Assembly (NCBI GenBank): GCA_028641055.1 | Contig: CM054062.1 | Coordinates: forward strand, 235,488,376 to 235,552,375 | Direction: 5' to 3' | Length of the DNA stretch: 64,000 nt | From: Alopecurus myosuroides | Lineage: Eukaryota; Streptophyta; Magnoliopsida; Poales; Poaceae | Program-made: the position numbers and the translations under genes | Part shown: positions 46,785 through 55,447 of the stretch, piece after piece | How the letters are laid out: the number at the start of each line of letters is the position of its first letter | How positions within the stretch are numbered: position 1 is the stretch's first letter | The notes under the pieces: model-generated | Seen by the model: only the letters and a program-made list of their open reading frames with translations | What the model was told of the DNA's origin: nothing | Database searches by the model: none

Positions 46785-48368
46785 TGATGCGCGTGTAAGA
46801 CACATTCGTTGGGAGACCCCAAGAGGAAGGTATGAAGAGCATAGTAGCAAATTTCCCTCACTAAGAAACCAAGGTTGAATCGACCAGTAGGAGGAAGGAG
46901 TAACTTCATAAGGTTGATGCAGCTGAGATGGAAGGGCGCACTACCGGTTCAGCAGCAACGTGGAACCTAGACAACACAATCAATTCACTTTGCCCCAACG
47001 AAGCAGTGAGGCTGTCAATCTCACCGGTTTTGCTGATAACAAAGAGGTTAAATGTATGGTGTGGGAAACAGTACGAGAACAATAGCAACAGTGTGAAAAC
47101 AGTGGAAGCAGTGTGTGTATTATCAGAATGAGAAAAATGGATCGGGGTCCACAGTTCACTAGAGGTGTCTCTCCATAAAAGATAGCTAACACGCGTGGTG
47201 AACAAATTACAGCTTGACAATTGATAGATAAAGAACATGCATGACATAAACATTGCTATGAGATTCATGCGGGCATTACAACAAAATACATAGATCATCA
47301 TCCAACTGCATCTAAGACTAATAATCCACCCTTCGAATATCATCCGAACAAACGTTGGGTATTAAGTTGCAAGCAACGAGTAATCGTAGTAAGCAAAGTG
47401 TGTAATGTAAACAATCTAAACGAAGTAAACATCGTTGTTTTATCCCTAATGCGAACAACACATCCTCCATCCGTCACATTTCTGTCACTCGAGCACAGAT
47501 GCAAAGGAGGCATGAACCCACTATCGAGCATAAATACTCCCTCTTGGAGTCACTAGCATCTACTTGGTCATAGCATCTACTAACAACGGAGAGCATGCAA
47601 GATCATAAATAACATACACATGAAGATACCATGATAGATTGATAATCAACAGACATAACATTCAATAATCATCGGATCCCAGCAAACACAACATGTAGCA
47701 TTACAAATAGATGATCTCGATCATGTGAGGCAGCTCACGAGATCTAAACATGAGGCATAAGGTGGAGAGTACAACCATCTAGCTACTGATATGGACCCGT
47801 AGTCCAAGGATGAACTACTCACGCATCACTCTGGAGGCGGGCATGGTGGTGTAGACCCCTCCGGTGATGAATTCCCCTCCCGACAGGGTGCCGGGGAAAT
47901 CTCTAGAACCCTCCCGATCTCGGGTTGACGATGACGGCGGCCTCGGGTGTTTCTCGGGATGAAGTGGTATATTTTTAGGGTTGACGTATCGGGAGGAATA
48001 AATAGGCTAAAAGGCGATGGCGGTGGATGCCCGAGGGGCCCACACCACCCCTAGGTGCGGCTAGGGGGCGCGCGCTGCCCTATGGTGTGGCGCCCCTGTG
48101 CCCCCTCCGGGCCTCTTCGGGACTCCGTGGAGCCTTCGGGAATTCTAAGACTTCTAGGCTTCGAATTTTCCAATTCTGAGAATATTTCCAGAACAACTTT
48201 TCTGAAACTAAAAACAACAGAAGACAAGGAACTGACTCTGTGGCATCTTGTCAATAGGTTAGTCCGAGAAATCGATAAAAATGACATAAAGTGTAAGCAA
48301 AACATGTAGCATATGGCATGAAAACAACATGGAACATCGGAAATTAAGGATACGTTTATGACATATCA
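46785..48368 (-). repeat. 5' LTR of the minus-strand Athila-lineage element
   Basis: Matches 40225-41808. On the minus strand a CCTATTTATTCC core-promoter-like sequence lies near 48000. Confidence 0.92.
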
Positions 48369-48379
48369 ACCCTCCCATC
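48369..48379 (-). pseudogene. SmD3 relic exon 2, 5' fragment
   Basis: Acceptor TTGATTTCCAG followed by GATGGGAGGGT. The last five bases are the target duplication of the inserted LTR element; the exon resumes at 40219. Confidence 0.85.
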
Positions 48380-48510
48380 CTGGAAATCAACAAACAAACG
48401 GGTGACGAATTACCCAACGACCAACCAGAGTCAGGAATCTCTAGTATAGAAATTAGAGGGGGCTACGGTTCGGATCTGGAGGCAAGAAAGATGGAGGGCG
48501 GCGCGCCTAC

Positions 48511-48668
48511 CTTGGCGGTGAAGGTCGGGTTCTGGAGCTGGCAGTTCCAGTTGTCCTAGTAGTCGAGGAGCGAGCCGTGGTACACCTCGCCGGTCTTGAG
48601 CTCCACCGTTACCACGTTCCCTGCCGCCTCGTGCAGCATCTTCACCGGGATCCCTAGGCTCGACTCAT
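48511..48668 (-). pseudogene. SmD3 relic exon 1
   Basis: Starts ATGAGTCGA at 48668. One base is missing before the codons for LGIPVK, and an in-frame TAG falls just before DNWNC. It ends TTCACCGCCAAG followed by donor GTAGGC (48505-48510). Confidence 0.88.
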
Positions 48669-48854
48669 CTTCTCCGCCCCCTCCTCCCCTCCCTCTCTGG
48701 CTAGCCGCTAAACTCCCAACTCACACGACAGACGGCTCGACACGATGCACGGCATGGAGGAAAAAAAGGAAAAGACTATTTACCTACCGACTGAGGCTAC
48801 AATCGCGCGCGACGCGCGCCTCCGATACAAGCCACCCCGTGACGCGGCCCATCT

Positions 48855-49319
48855 CCGGATGGCACCCACCGGGTTCAGTGCCGGGTCGGCACCCCCATAC
48901 CCGCCCCATTTAACTTGTCGGGTCTCATTTCTTACCATACCCACGACCCGTCCGGGTTCGGAGCCCCAACGGGTACCTATTTAAGGAGTGCCACCGACAC
49001 ATGTGAGAAATAAAATAATGGAATATTGGGATGAGCTTGATGGGAATAGACACGTGTGTACGTGTGTTGTCTCCGGGATTCCAGATTCCAACGCGTCCAT
49101 GTGATGTGTGAGATTTGTGTTCCATAGCTCGTGGACGTGTGGTTATGCATAGGATTATTAGGGATATGATTAGGACTTAGAGCGGGTCTACGGGTACGGG
49201 TTTGCCACCCCCATACCCGCTCCATTAGACCTGGCGGGTCGAACATTTTACCAAATCCTCCTCATTTAAGGCGGGTGCCCATCGGGTTTGCGAGTTTCTG
49301 GGCCCCATTGCCATCCGTA
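48855..49319. mobile_element. Small non-autonomous TIR element, 465 bp
   Basis: Ends CCGGATGGCA and TGCCATCCGTA are near inverted repeats. GGCCCATCT is duplicated directly outside (48846-48854 and 49320-49328). A 9-bp duplication suggests Mutator-like; an 8-bp reading would fit hAT. The interior repeats a CACCCCCATACCCG block near each end. It lies in the upstream region of the SmD3 relic. Confidence 0.6.
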
Positions 49320-49328
49320 GGCCCATCT

Positions 49329-49965
49329 ATGGAGCAAACCGGCTCACATGCTTGTTGACGTACTCACACAATGAGCTCACCTTTTTGGTTCCTGTTATGT
49401 TACTTAATGTTATCTAATGTTACCTAGTGACAGAAGTAGCTGTAATATGGACAAGGTGCTACAGTTTTTATGTGCCCAAAATAAACATAGATTTCCAATG
49501 TTACATACGTGTTCGTACGATGTTGGATGAGTTGAACACAAATGTTGCATAAGTAGTTGGACACAAATGTTGGATGTCATGTTTCAGCATTTTACATGGA
49601 AATATGTGTTTTGCTACATGCCTATGTTAAAAATGCTATATGAATATGTGTAAAGTGCTACATGGTTTTTGGTGCATGTCCACGAGTTTTTCATATATTC
49701 AGCATTTTTTGCTACACATGCTAAATATGAAAAAATGTTTTCATGATTTTTTTTTGCTATACAGACGATTTTTTTTTCTAAAATAGGTTTGATACATCAT
49801 ACATGCAAATGTTACATACGTGTCCAAAAAATATTTTGTAAGAACTATTTTACTTCATAGATCTGACGCGCGGAAGTGATCCGCTTCGACTAGATCGATC
49901 ATTCATGGAGGCGAAGGGAGGGAAGCCTCCGTGCAACTCGGTGGGGGCACTCCAAAAAAAAAATA
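49329..49965. other. Intergenic AT-rich DNA
   Basis: No ORF, RNA gene or transposon ends were recognised. The region has T-rich stretches and several near repeats of TGCTACATG. Confidence 0.4.
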
Positions 49966-50217
49966 CCCCATCCGTTTCAAATTAATTGTCTCAAAGTTGG
50001 ACAAAAATGGATGTATCTAACACTAAAATATAGCTAGATACATCCACATTTGTCTACTCCCTCTGTTCCATAATAGATGACTTCCATTTGTCCAAACATA
50101 CATGTATCTAGACATGTTTTAGTGTCTACATACATGCATGTTTAGACAAATGAAAATCATCTATTTTATTAGAACAGAGGAAGTAACTTTGAGACAATTA
50201 ATATGAGATATAGGGAG
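49966..50217. mobile_element. Stowaway MITE, outer copy of a nested pair
   Basis: The left end CCCCATCCGTTTCAAATTAA, after TA, pairs with the right end AATTAATATGAGATATAGGGAG. The GTCTCAAAGTT and ACTTTGAGAC blocks also pair. The right flanking TA is mutated to TC. The inner MITE splits its loop. Confidence 0.78.
50057..50183. mobile_element. Stowaway MITE nested in a Stowaway MITE, 127 bp
   Basis: CTCCCTCTGTTCCATAATAG pairs with CTATTTTATTAGAACAGAGG-AAG. TA lies on both sides (50055-50056 and 50184-50185). Confidence 0.85.
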
Positions 50218-50375
50218 TCCAAGACGGTTCGGGAGCGCCCTCTGTTTTATACTAAGTTAATAGCGCCAACACTATTTCTCGCTTAATGCGAGTGGTAATA
50301 CAACTCGACCATGCAATTTTTTCCTATTGGGCCGACCCATTTTGCACTTTTAAAGCGTAAAAGGAGAAATTATTT

Positions 50376-50446
50376 GAGGCGCAGCAGGATTCGAACCGTG
50401 GAGCTATCGCAACAGGCTGACAACGCAGCCACTGAGCTACAGACTC
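50376..50446 (-). tRNA. Degenerate tRNA-like sequence (possibly Asn GTT), probably a pseudogene
   Basis: Read on the minus strand, TAGCTCAGTGG (A box) and GGTTCGAATCC (B box) are spaced as in a tRNA within 71 bases. A CTGTTGC loop would give anticodon GTT. The acceptor, anticodon and T stems pair poorly, so a working tRNA is unlikely. It could also be a SINE head. Confidence 0.35.
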
Positions 50447-50449
50447 ATT

Positions 50450-50820
50450 CATGTATATCCTTTCCTTTTAACCATTTTATTGCTCTATTTTCTGTTTATC
50501 TTTTTCTTTTTCGATTTTTCTTTTCCGCTTATTTTGGTTCAGAATTTTTTTTTTGTTTAAGCTGAAAAATCCTCAAACTTTAAAATGTTTAAATTCAAAA
50601 ATTGTTCAGATAAAAAATGTTCAAATTTAAATTTTGTTCATATGAAAAGCGTTTAAATTAAAAAATTGTTCAAATTTGAGAATTGTTCATATGTAACATT
50701 TATTCATGTTTGAAATCCTTTATTCTTTGAATTTTTTTCAAAATTAAAATCTTTCATATTTAGAAGAAATGTTAAAACATGCAGTTTTGGAAGGAAAAAA
50801 AAGAAGAAAAAAGCTAGCAG
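50450..50820. other. AT-rich DNA with TTGTTCAAATTT-type repeats
   Basis: Degenerate iterations of ATTGTTCA/AAATTTAAA at 50575-50700. No gene is seen. Confidence 0.5.
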
Positions 50821-50827
50821 GAGGTAA

Positions 50828-51006
50828 TGGGCCGGCCCACGCGCGTTTCCTCCTGTGGAAAAGTTCTGTCCGAATGTTGGGCCAGGCCCAATAGCACGTA
50901 GCTTGAGCGAGCGCTCACTCGGGCTCGCAGCGACCGCTGCATAGGGCGACCCGTTAATAGGGCATTATTATGTCGGTTTTACTAAACCTGGGCCAGTCTC
51001 GGCCCA
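50828..51006 (+). promoter_or_regulatory. Cluster of TGGGCC site II-type elements upstream of the BAP31-like gene
   Basis: Palindromes TGGGCCGGCCCA (50828-50839) and TTGGGCCAGGCCCAA (50877-50891), then TGGGCC at 50989 and GGCCCA at 51001. Site II elements are bound by TCP factors in promoters of broadly expressed plant genes; the role here is inference. Confidence 0.5.
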
Positions 51007-51274
51007 ACGTAACCGCGTCGAATCACTTGCCGACGAAGCATCCACCGATAATAGCTCCAAACCTCAAAAAAAAAAAAAAAAAACTTGCCGACGAAGCAAA
51101 TCGCCGAGGCGAAGGAATACCGACGCGACTTTTATCCACCACCTGTCCATCCACCTCGCAGATACTAGACTAGACACGCACTCATTCTGCGGAAGCACGC
51201 ACGACAGATCGGAGAAACCGAGGTCCCCTTCCACCTTGCAGCCGCGCGAGGAAGTTCCAGAGGGTTCGGGACTC

Positions 51275-51288
51275 GAGAGAGAGAGAGG
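51275..51288 (+). promoter_or_regulatory. GA-repeat in the 5' leader of the BAP31-like gene
   Basis: CGAGAGAGAGAGAG lies just upstream of the ATG at 51297. GA repeats are common in grass 5' leaders. Confidence 0.35.
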
Positions 51289-51296
51289 GGAATCCG

Positions 51297-53717
51297 ATGG
51301 CGCTGCAGTGGGTGATCCTGGCGTGCGTGGTGGCGGCGGAGGCGGCGGTGGCCGCGCTGCTCACGCTCCCGGCGCCGCGGGCCGTGCGGGCGCAGATCGT
51401 GGGGCTCACGTCGTTGCTCCTGCAGCCCTTCGCCGGCGTGCTCCCCTTCGCGGCCTTCCAGCTACTCGGTGCGTGGCCTTGCGGCGGGAACTGACGCCTG
51501 CGAAAGCTCGCCTCGTTACAGGCTCTGATGATGGGTTTGCGTGTTTTTCTGATCTGCAGATATCTACTGGAAGAACGAGCACAGGCTGATGTGCACAAGT
51601 GATGTTTGCACCACAGAGGAGCGTGTCCGCTACGAGAAAACCGTGAGTGAATTGAGACTTTATATGCTTTCCCCTCTTCGAATTTGTCGGTGCACCTCTA
51701 GGGTTTTCAGCCGTTTGCTCCAGTACAGATTCGTATGTGGAAATGCTTATTAAGTTCGAAGATTGTTACTGTGGTAGTTATGTTCGGTTTGGGAGGGGCA
51801 AAACCTCCGTTGCCATACGCCTTGAATTGTTGCTGGATTAGTGAAGTGTAGCTAGAGTGAGCACATGATGTAGTCTAAAACCCAGATCACACTTGATAGT
51901 GGTTTAATCTGTGAAGGAGAAGATCATAGATTAGTGAAGTTTCAGCGAAGAAGGTTTTGATTATGTCTATTGTTCCAGCCATCTTTGTAGGAGAACTGAA
52001 GATATATGTTTGCAGCTAGATTGTGCCAAATCAATTTAGACTGACACCCTTATTTTTCTGTGCACCCTGAAATTGATCAGACTTTTACAATTCCGTTCTG
52101 TTGAGGTTGGAAAAATACTGATTTCCCATGTTAATAAAATTGTATATCACCGGCCCTTCATTTGCCAGTCGGCTAGATTGAATATGCATGTTTTAGGCTT
52201 CAGTACCATTTTCATTACATTATCTAATGCTGACGAGGGTGTTTGCTTAGAGGTACATCTCTTGAGTCTGAATACACTAGACCCATCGAAGTAGGTACTG
52301 GAAAAACATATTGTTCTTTTCTATAGTTACAATTGTGGATGATGGTCTGTTTCCAGTAGAAATGATGGGGTCAAGAAAAGGTCCTGTGAGTACGACTGCT
52401 GCATTCGAGTTCCGTAGTTTGCACTGACATAAATTGATCAAATTTTTAGAATTCCGTTCTCTTGAGGTTGAAAAATACCTATCTCCCATGTTAATAAAAT
52501 TGTATATAATCGGCCGTTCATTTTCCAGTCGGTTAGATTGAATATGCATGTTTTAGGCCATTTTTATTACATTATCTAATGCTGGCGAGGATATTTGCTT
52601 AGAGATACATCTCTTGAGTATGAATACACTAGACACAACGAAGTTGGTACTGGAAAAACATTTTGTGCTTTTCAATAGTTGAAATTGTGGATGATGGTCT
52701 GTTTCAGTAGAAATAATGGGGTAAAGAAAAGGTCCTGTTGAGTACTGACTGCTGCATTCGAGTTCCGTAGTTTGCACTGACATACCAAGATGCTCCTTCC
52801 TCCGAGGAGCATGTTTGCCCATCCTATTCTAGCTAATATACCAGTTCATCTCTTATCTAACAGTGCAATGTCATCGAATAAATGACAACCAGTTGAGTTA
52901 CAAGATGCTACCCATTTAGATAGACATACTTATCTTGAACAATTCTCAAGCTCGGTTGAGCTTGAGCTGGGCATTGGATTGTTTGTAGATTGAGCTTGGT
53001 CTTAGGGTGAGCTCACAGCTCAGGCTTGATCTAGCATGTGTCCCAGTTGGGCTAGACTCAACCAGGACCAAATATAGCTAGCCAGTTTGGTCTGGTCTAA
53101 GGATTGATCTCGCTACAATATGTCCAGTTGGATTCCCTTTTATATCCTTTTGGACATATATAGTCTCTAAACCATGGATGTCTTAGAACTTATAAGTAGT
53201 ACTGTATTAGCTATAATACTTTTTCTGCCCACTATGTACACAATCAATTGTCTGCCTAGGTAATGATTTCTGTTTTGAGGGTGTTGGTTTCTCATCATAT
53301 TTAAGAGTTAAAAGAACATCAATTATTTTTCTTTACTGGATGTTTCCTTTCCGTCCTCTTTGATAGAAGTGAGGATCATTAAGCTGACACATCATCCAAT
53401 TATATGCCTTCTTTCAGCCCTATACAGAAAGGAAATTTGTACTTTCTGGTTGCTTAATTTCTCTCTGTTCTAATTTTAATTGTTCCTTCCACAGATTTTC
53501 AAAGCCCAGCGGAATGTCATCCTTTGTGTTTCAGTATTCCTCCTTTATTGGTAAAGAAACACCTCTGCAGAGTCTGATCAATATAATTTCTATGGATTTT
53601 GTATCTTATCTTCTGTTCGATGTTTTACTTCGGGATAGGTGCATTTATCGTATTTGCAAGCTCAACAAGGATATTAAGTCACTGGAGGAGGTTGAGAAGC
53701 GCATCAAGGACGAGTAG
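51297..53717 (+). CDS. BAP31-like endoplasmic reticulum membrane protein, 129 aa, four exons
   Basis: Exons 51297-51468, 51560-51642, 53495-53550 and 53639-53717 join in phase to 390 bases, 129 codons plus TAG, with GT...AG at all three introns. The protein has three hydrophobic segments (about residues 4-24, 33-57, 92-110) and a short charged helix at the C-terminus (LEEVEKRIKDE). The order, the FQLLDIYWKNEHR loop and the KAQRN block before the third segment match the short plant B-cell-receptor-associated-protein-31-like family. These are integral ER proteins related to cargo-export chaperones; their plant role is poorly defined. The ATG follows a GA-rich leader. No lesions are seen. A GTGAGT at 53735 and CGCAG at 54727 suggest an extra intron in the 3' UTR. 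Confidence 0.88.
51643..53494 (+). other. Intron 2 of the BAP31-like gene, with an internal tandem duplication
   Basis: GTGAGT...TTCCACAG, 1852 bases. It contains two adjacent copies of an about 361-base unit (52071-52431 and 52432-52783). Confidence 0.8.
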
Positions 53718-53734
53718 ACTCATTCTAGTTTGTG

Positions 53735-54727
53735 GTGAGTGATTGCATTTGACTCTTTACAAAGATGTGTGCTTAGTCTGTCTCAAGAATGGATTTTTTA
53801 AGAAATTATTTCCTTATGCACTTGAATGGTCGCTCAAACTAGAGTTAGCAGAGTGTTCTTAGTAGTTTGCATTGATGTACTAAAGCAGTCGGTATTACTG
53901 CATAGTATTGTACTCCCTCTGTTCCATAATGTAAGACGTTTATTATGGACAGATGGAGTATTCAAATATTCTTGGTAGGTGCTACGTTGGAATTTAGATA
54001 ATGTTCAGCAAATTCAATGTATTGCAACTGTATGAAGTTAAGGTAACTAGGTCACTTCTGATAGGGTTGCAATATGATTGTGCCAGTGGATCTGATTGAT
54101 TTTGCTAAGAGGCTGTGAAATTTTCAACAAGACGCTGCTATTACCTGCCCAAACATGCCAATACACAATCCACGTTCTTGATTTAGCGGTACAGTAGTGT
54201 TCAAAGATTTCTTGAAGTAAAGATTGTTCCGTGCATACATGATATGATATGAATGCTAACCTATCATTATTAATACATGCCTTTTCCAGTTAGCTATGGA
54301 ATGTCCGAACTATACTTGTGCTTTTATCTGGCAAGCTAATGAGTTCACATGTGTCATCGAGAAATAGTCCATTATTTTGTTAGCTTGGTACCGATTGTAA
54401 TGCTAGAAGAAAATGTTGCTTTCCTGACATCTATTAGTTTCATGAGGGAAGAAGTTCATGCCATGTGTTTGGAGGGCATTTTAATAACTTCGCTGCTATT
54501 TAGCATCCTAAACGAACAATTGATTTCTAGACTAGATGGAGATGTCGATATTGTACAACTAGTACAGAGAATCAAATATTGATTATATGCTCTAAAAGAA
54601 TAATCAAATGTTGATGTGTGCAGATTTGAAAGATGGACGTGTGTCCATTCTACCTGCATTTCTGAGTTAATGTTTTTCTAACCAGGAGGAGATTGAGCTC
54701 ATTTTAACTTGTCCTCTATTAACGCAG
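53735..54727 (+). other. Possible 3' UTR intron of the BAP31-like gene
   Basis: Donor GTGAGT starts 17 bases after the stop codon, and the acceptor TATTAACGCAG ends at 54727. A junction this close to the stop would not be expected to trigger nonsense-mediated decay. Transcript data are needed. Confidence 0.4.
53913..53958. mobile_element. Internally deleted Stowaway MITE, 46 bp
   Basis: CTCCCTCTGTTCCATAAT pairs with ATTATGGACAGATGGAG, and TA lies on both sides. Almost nothing remains but the two ends. Confidence 0.7.
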
Positions 54728-55239
54728 ATGGAGTTTGTTGTCCTGTGGCCTTGGCGGATGTATCCGGACTTTAGGATATCCAGTGTATATTTTATCTTCT
54801 TTGAGCAAATAGCAGGTCACATTATTCGGCAGTTCACACCCTGTTTTTCTAAGACGGCTGTTCTCTCTGATGTGTAGTTTCTGATGACAGACTACGAAGA
54901 CATATAAATATTGCCATATGTGTCATGCTTGAAGTTTGAACGACTGCTAGAATGTTGACTCAGCTGGCCTTTCTGTTGTCGTCCATGTTGAAATAGTCTG
55001 GTATATTTGTTTAGAATCATGTACTGCTTAGTATGCTCTCCTGGTTTGCCTAATGTCGAATTTACTAGCAGTTGAAATATAGACCCCGGTCATGAATCTA
55101 GCAGGACATTGCTGCTGTTATTTGATTGGTGAACGTCTGTACGAAGTGTTTGACCGTGGCTGCCTCGCTGGCCACCGCAAACAAGGGTTTGCTAGTCTGC
55201 CACAATGTTTTGTTGCAAAGGAATGGGATATTTTGACTA
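54728..55239 (+). other. Probable 3' UTR and downstream DNA of the BAP31-like gene
   Basis: No ORF of note. The transcript end could not be placed from sequence alone. Confidence 0.35.
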
Positions 55240-55340
55240 CTCCCTTTGTCCGAATCTATGTCCCAAATGAGTCTAGATTTATTCATTTTAGAATGTACGT
55301 GGTCAAAACTAAAACCACTTACAAAAATGAAAAAAATGAA
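55240..55340. mobile_element. Stowaway-like end, one side only
   Basis: TA followed by CTCCCTTTGTCCGAATCTAT. No matching inverted end is visible, so it is probably truncated. Confidence 0.4.
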
Positions 55341-55447
55341 CGAATAGGTTGAAAATCACTTGACGACCCCTGGATCTGCCCAAAACATGATGCCCACGAT
55401 AGGTCTTGCCATCGGTTCAGACACGAAATTGACCCCTACCAATGTTA

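Larger units (their letters stand above)
40225..48368 (-). mobile_element. Complete Athila-lineage gag-protease-only element inside SmD3 exon 2
   Basis: On the minus strand it starts TGATATGTC (48368) and ends CGCGCATCA (40225). A perfect 5-bp duplication ACCCT lies at 40220-40224 and 48369-48373. The two LTRs are 1584 bases each. The tRNA-Asp PBS is at 46757-46774 and the polypurine tract at 41809-41822. Only gag and a retropepsin-like domain are encoded, so it is non-autonomous. It is the same family or a close sister of the element at 59510. Confidence 0.93.
37485..48668 (-). pseudogene. Small nuclear ribonucleoprotein SmD3 gene relic, split by two LTR insertions
   Basis: Four collinear minus-strand exons encode recognisable SmD3, a core Sm-ring protein of spliceosomal U snRNPs. 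Exon 1 48511-48668; exon 2 48369-48379 plus 40178-40219; exon 3 37625-37691; exon 4 37485-37542. Joined lengths are 159 (after restoring one missing base), 53, 67 and 58, and the phases agree. Diagnostic segments are VVTVELKTGEVYHGS, DNWNCQL, VSQIEHAFIRG, FIIVPDML and GKGS. Lesions: a 1-base deletion at codon 4, TAG at codon 38 where Glu or Cys is usual, an exon 2 donor changed from GT to AT, an LTR element inside exon 2 and a solo LTR in intron 2. The Arg/Gly-rich C-terminus was not found. Retained introns show it arose as a gene copy, not a processed pseudogene. Confidence 0.88.

Noticed and set aside
51297..51494. 65-aa unspliced ORF
   Set aside because: It is exon 1 read into intron 1; the spliced model with GT-AG borders and family similarity explains it better.
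54349..54582. 77-aa ORF downstream of the BAP31-like stop
   Set aside because: It falls in the possible 3' UTR intron and has no recognisable domain.
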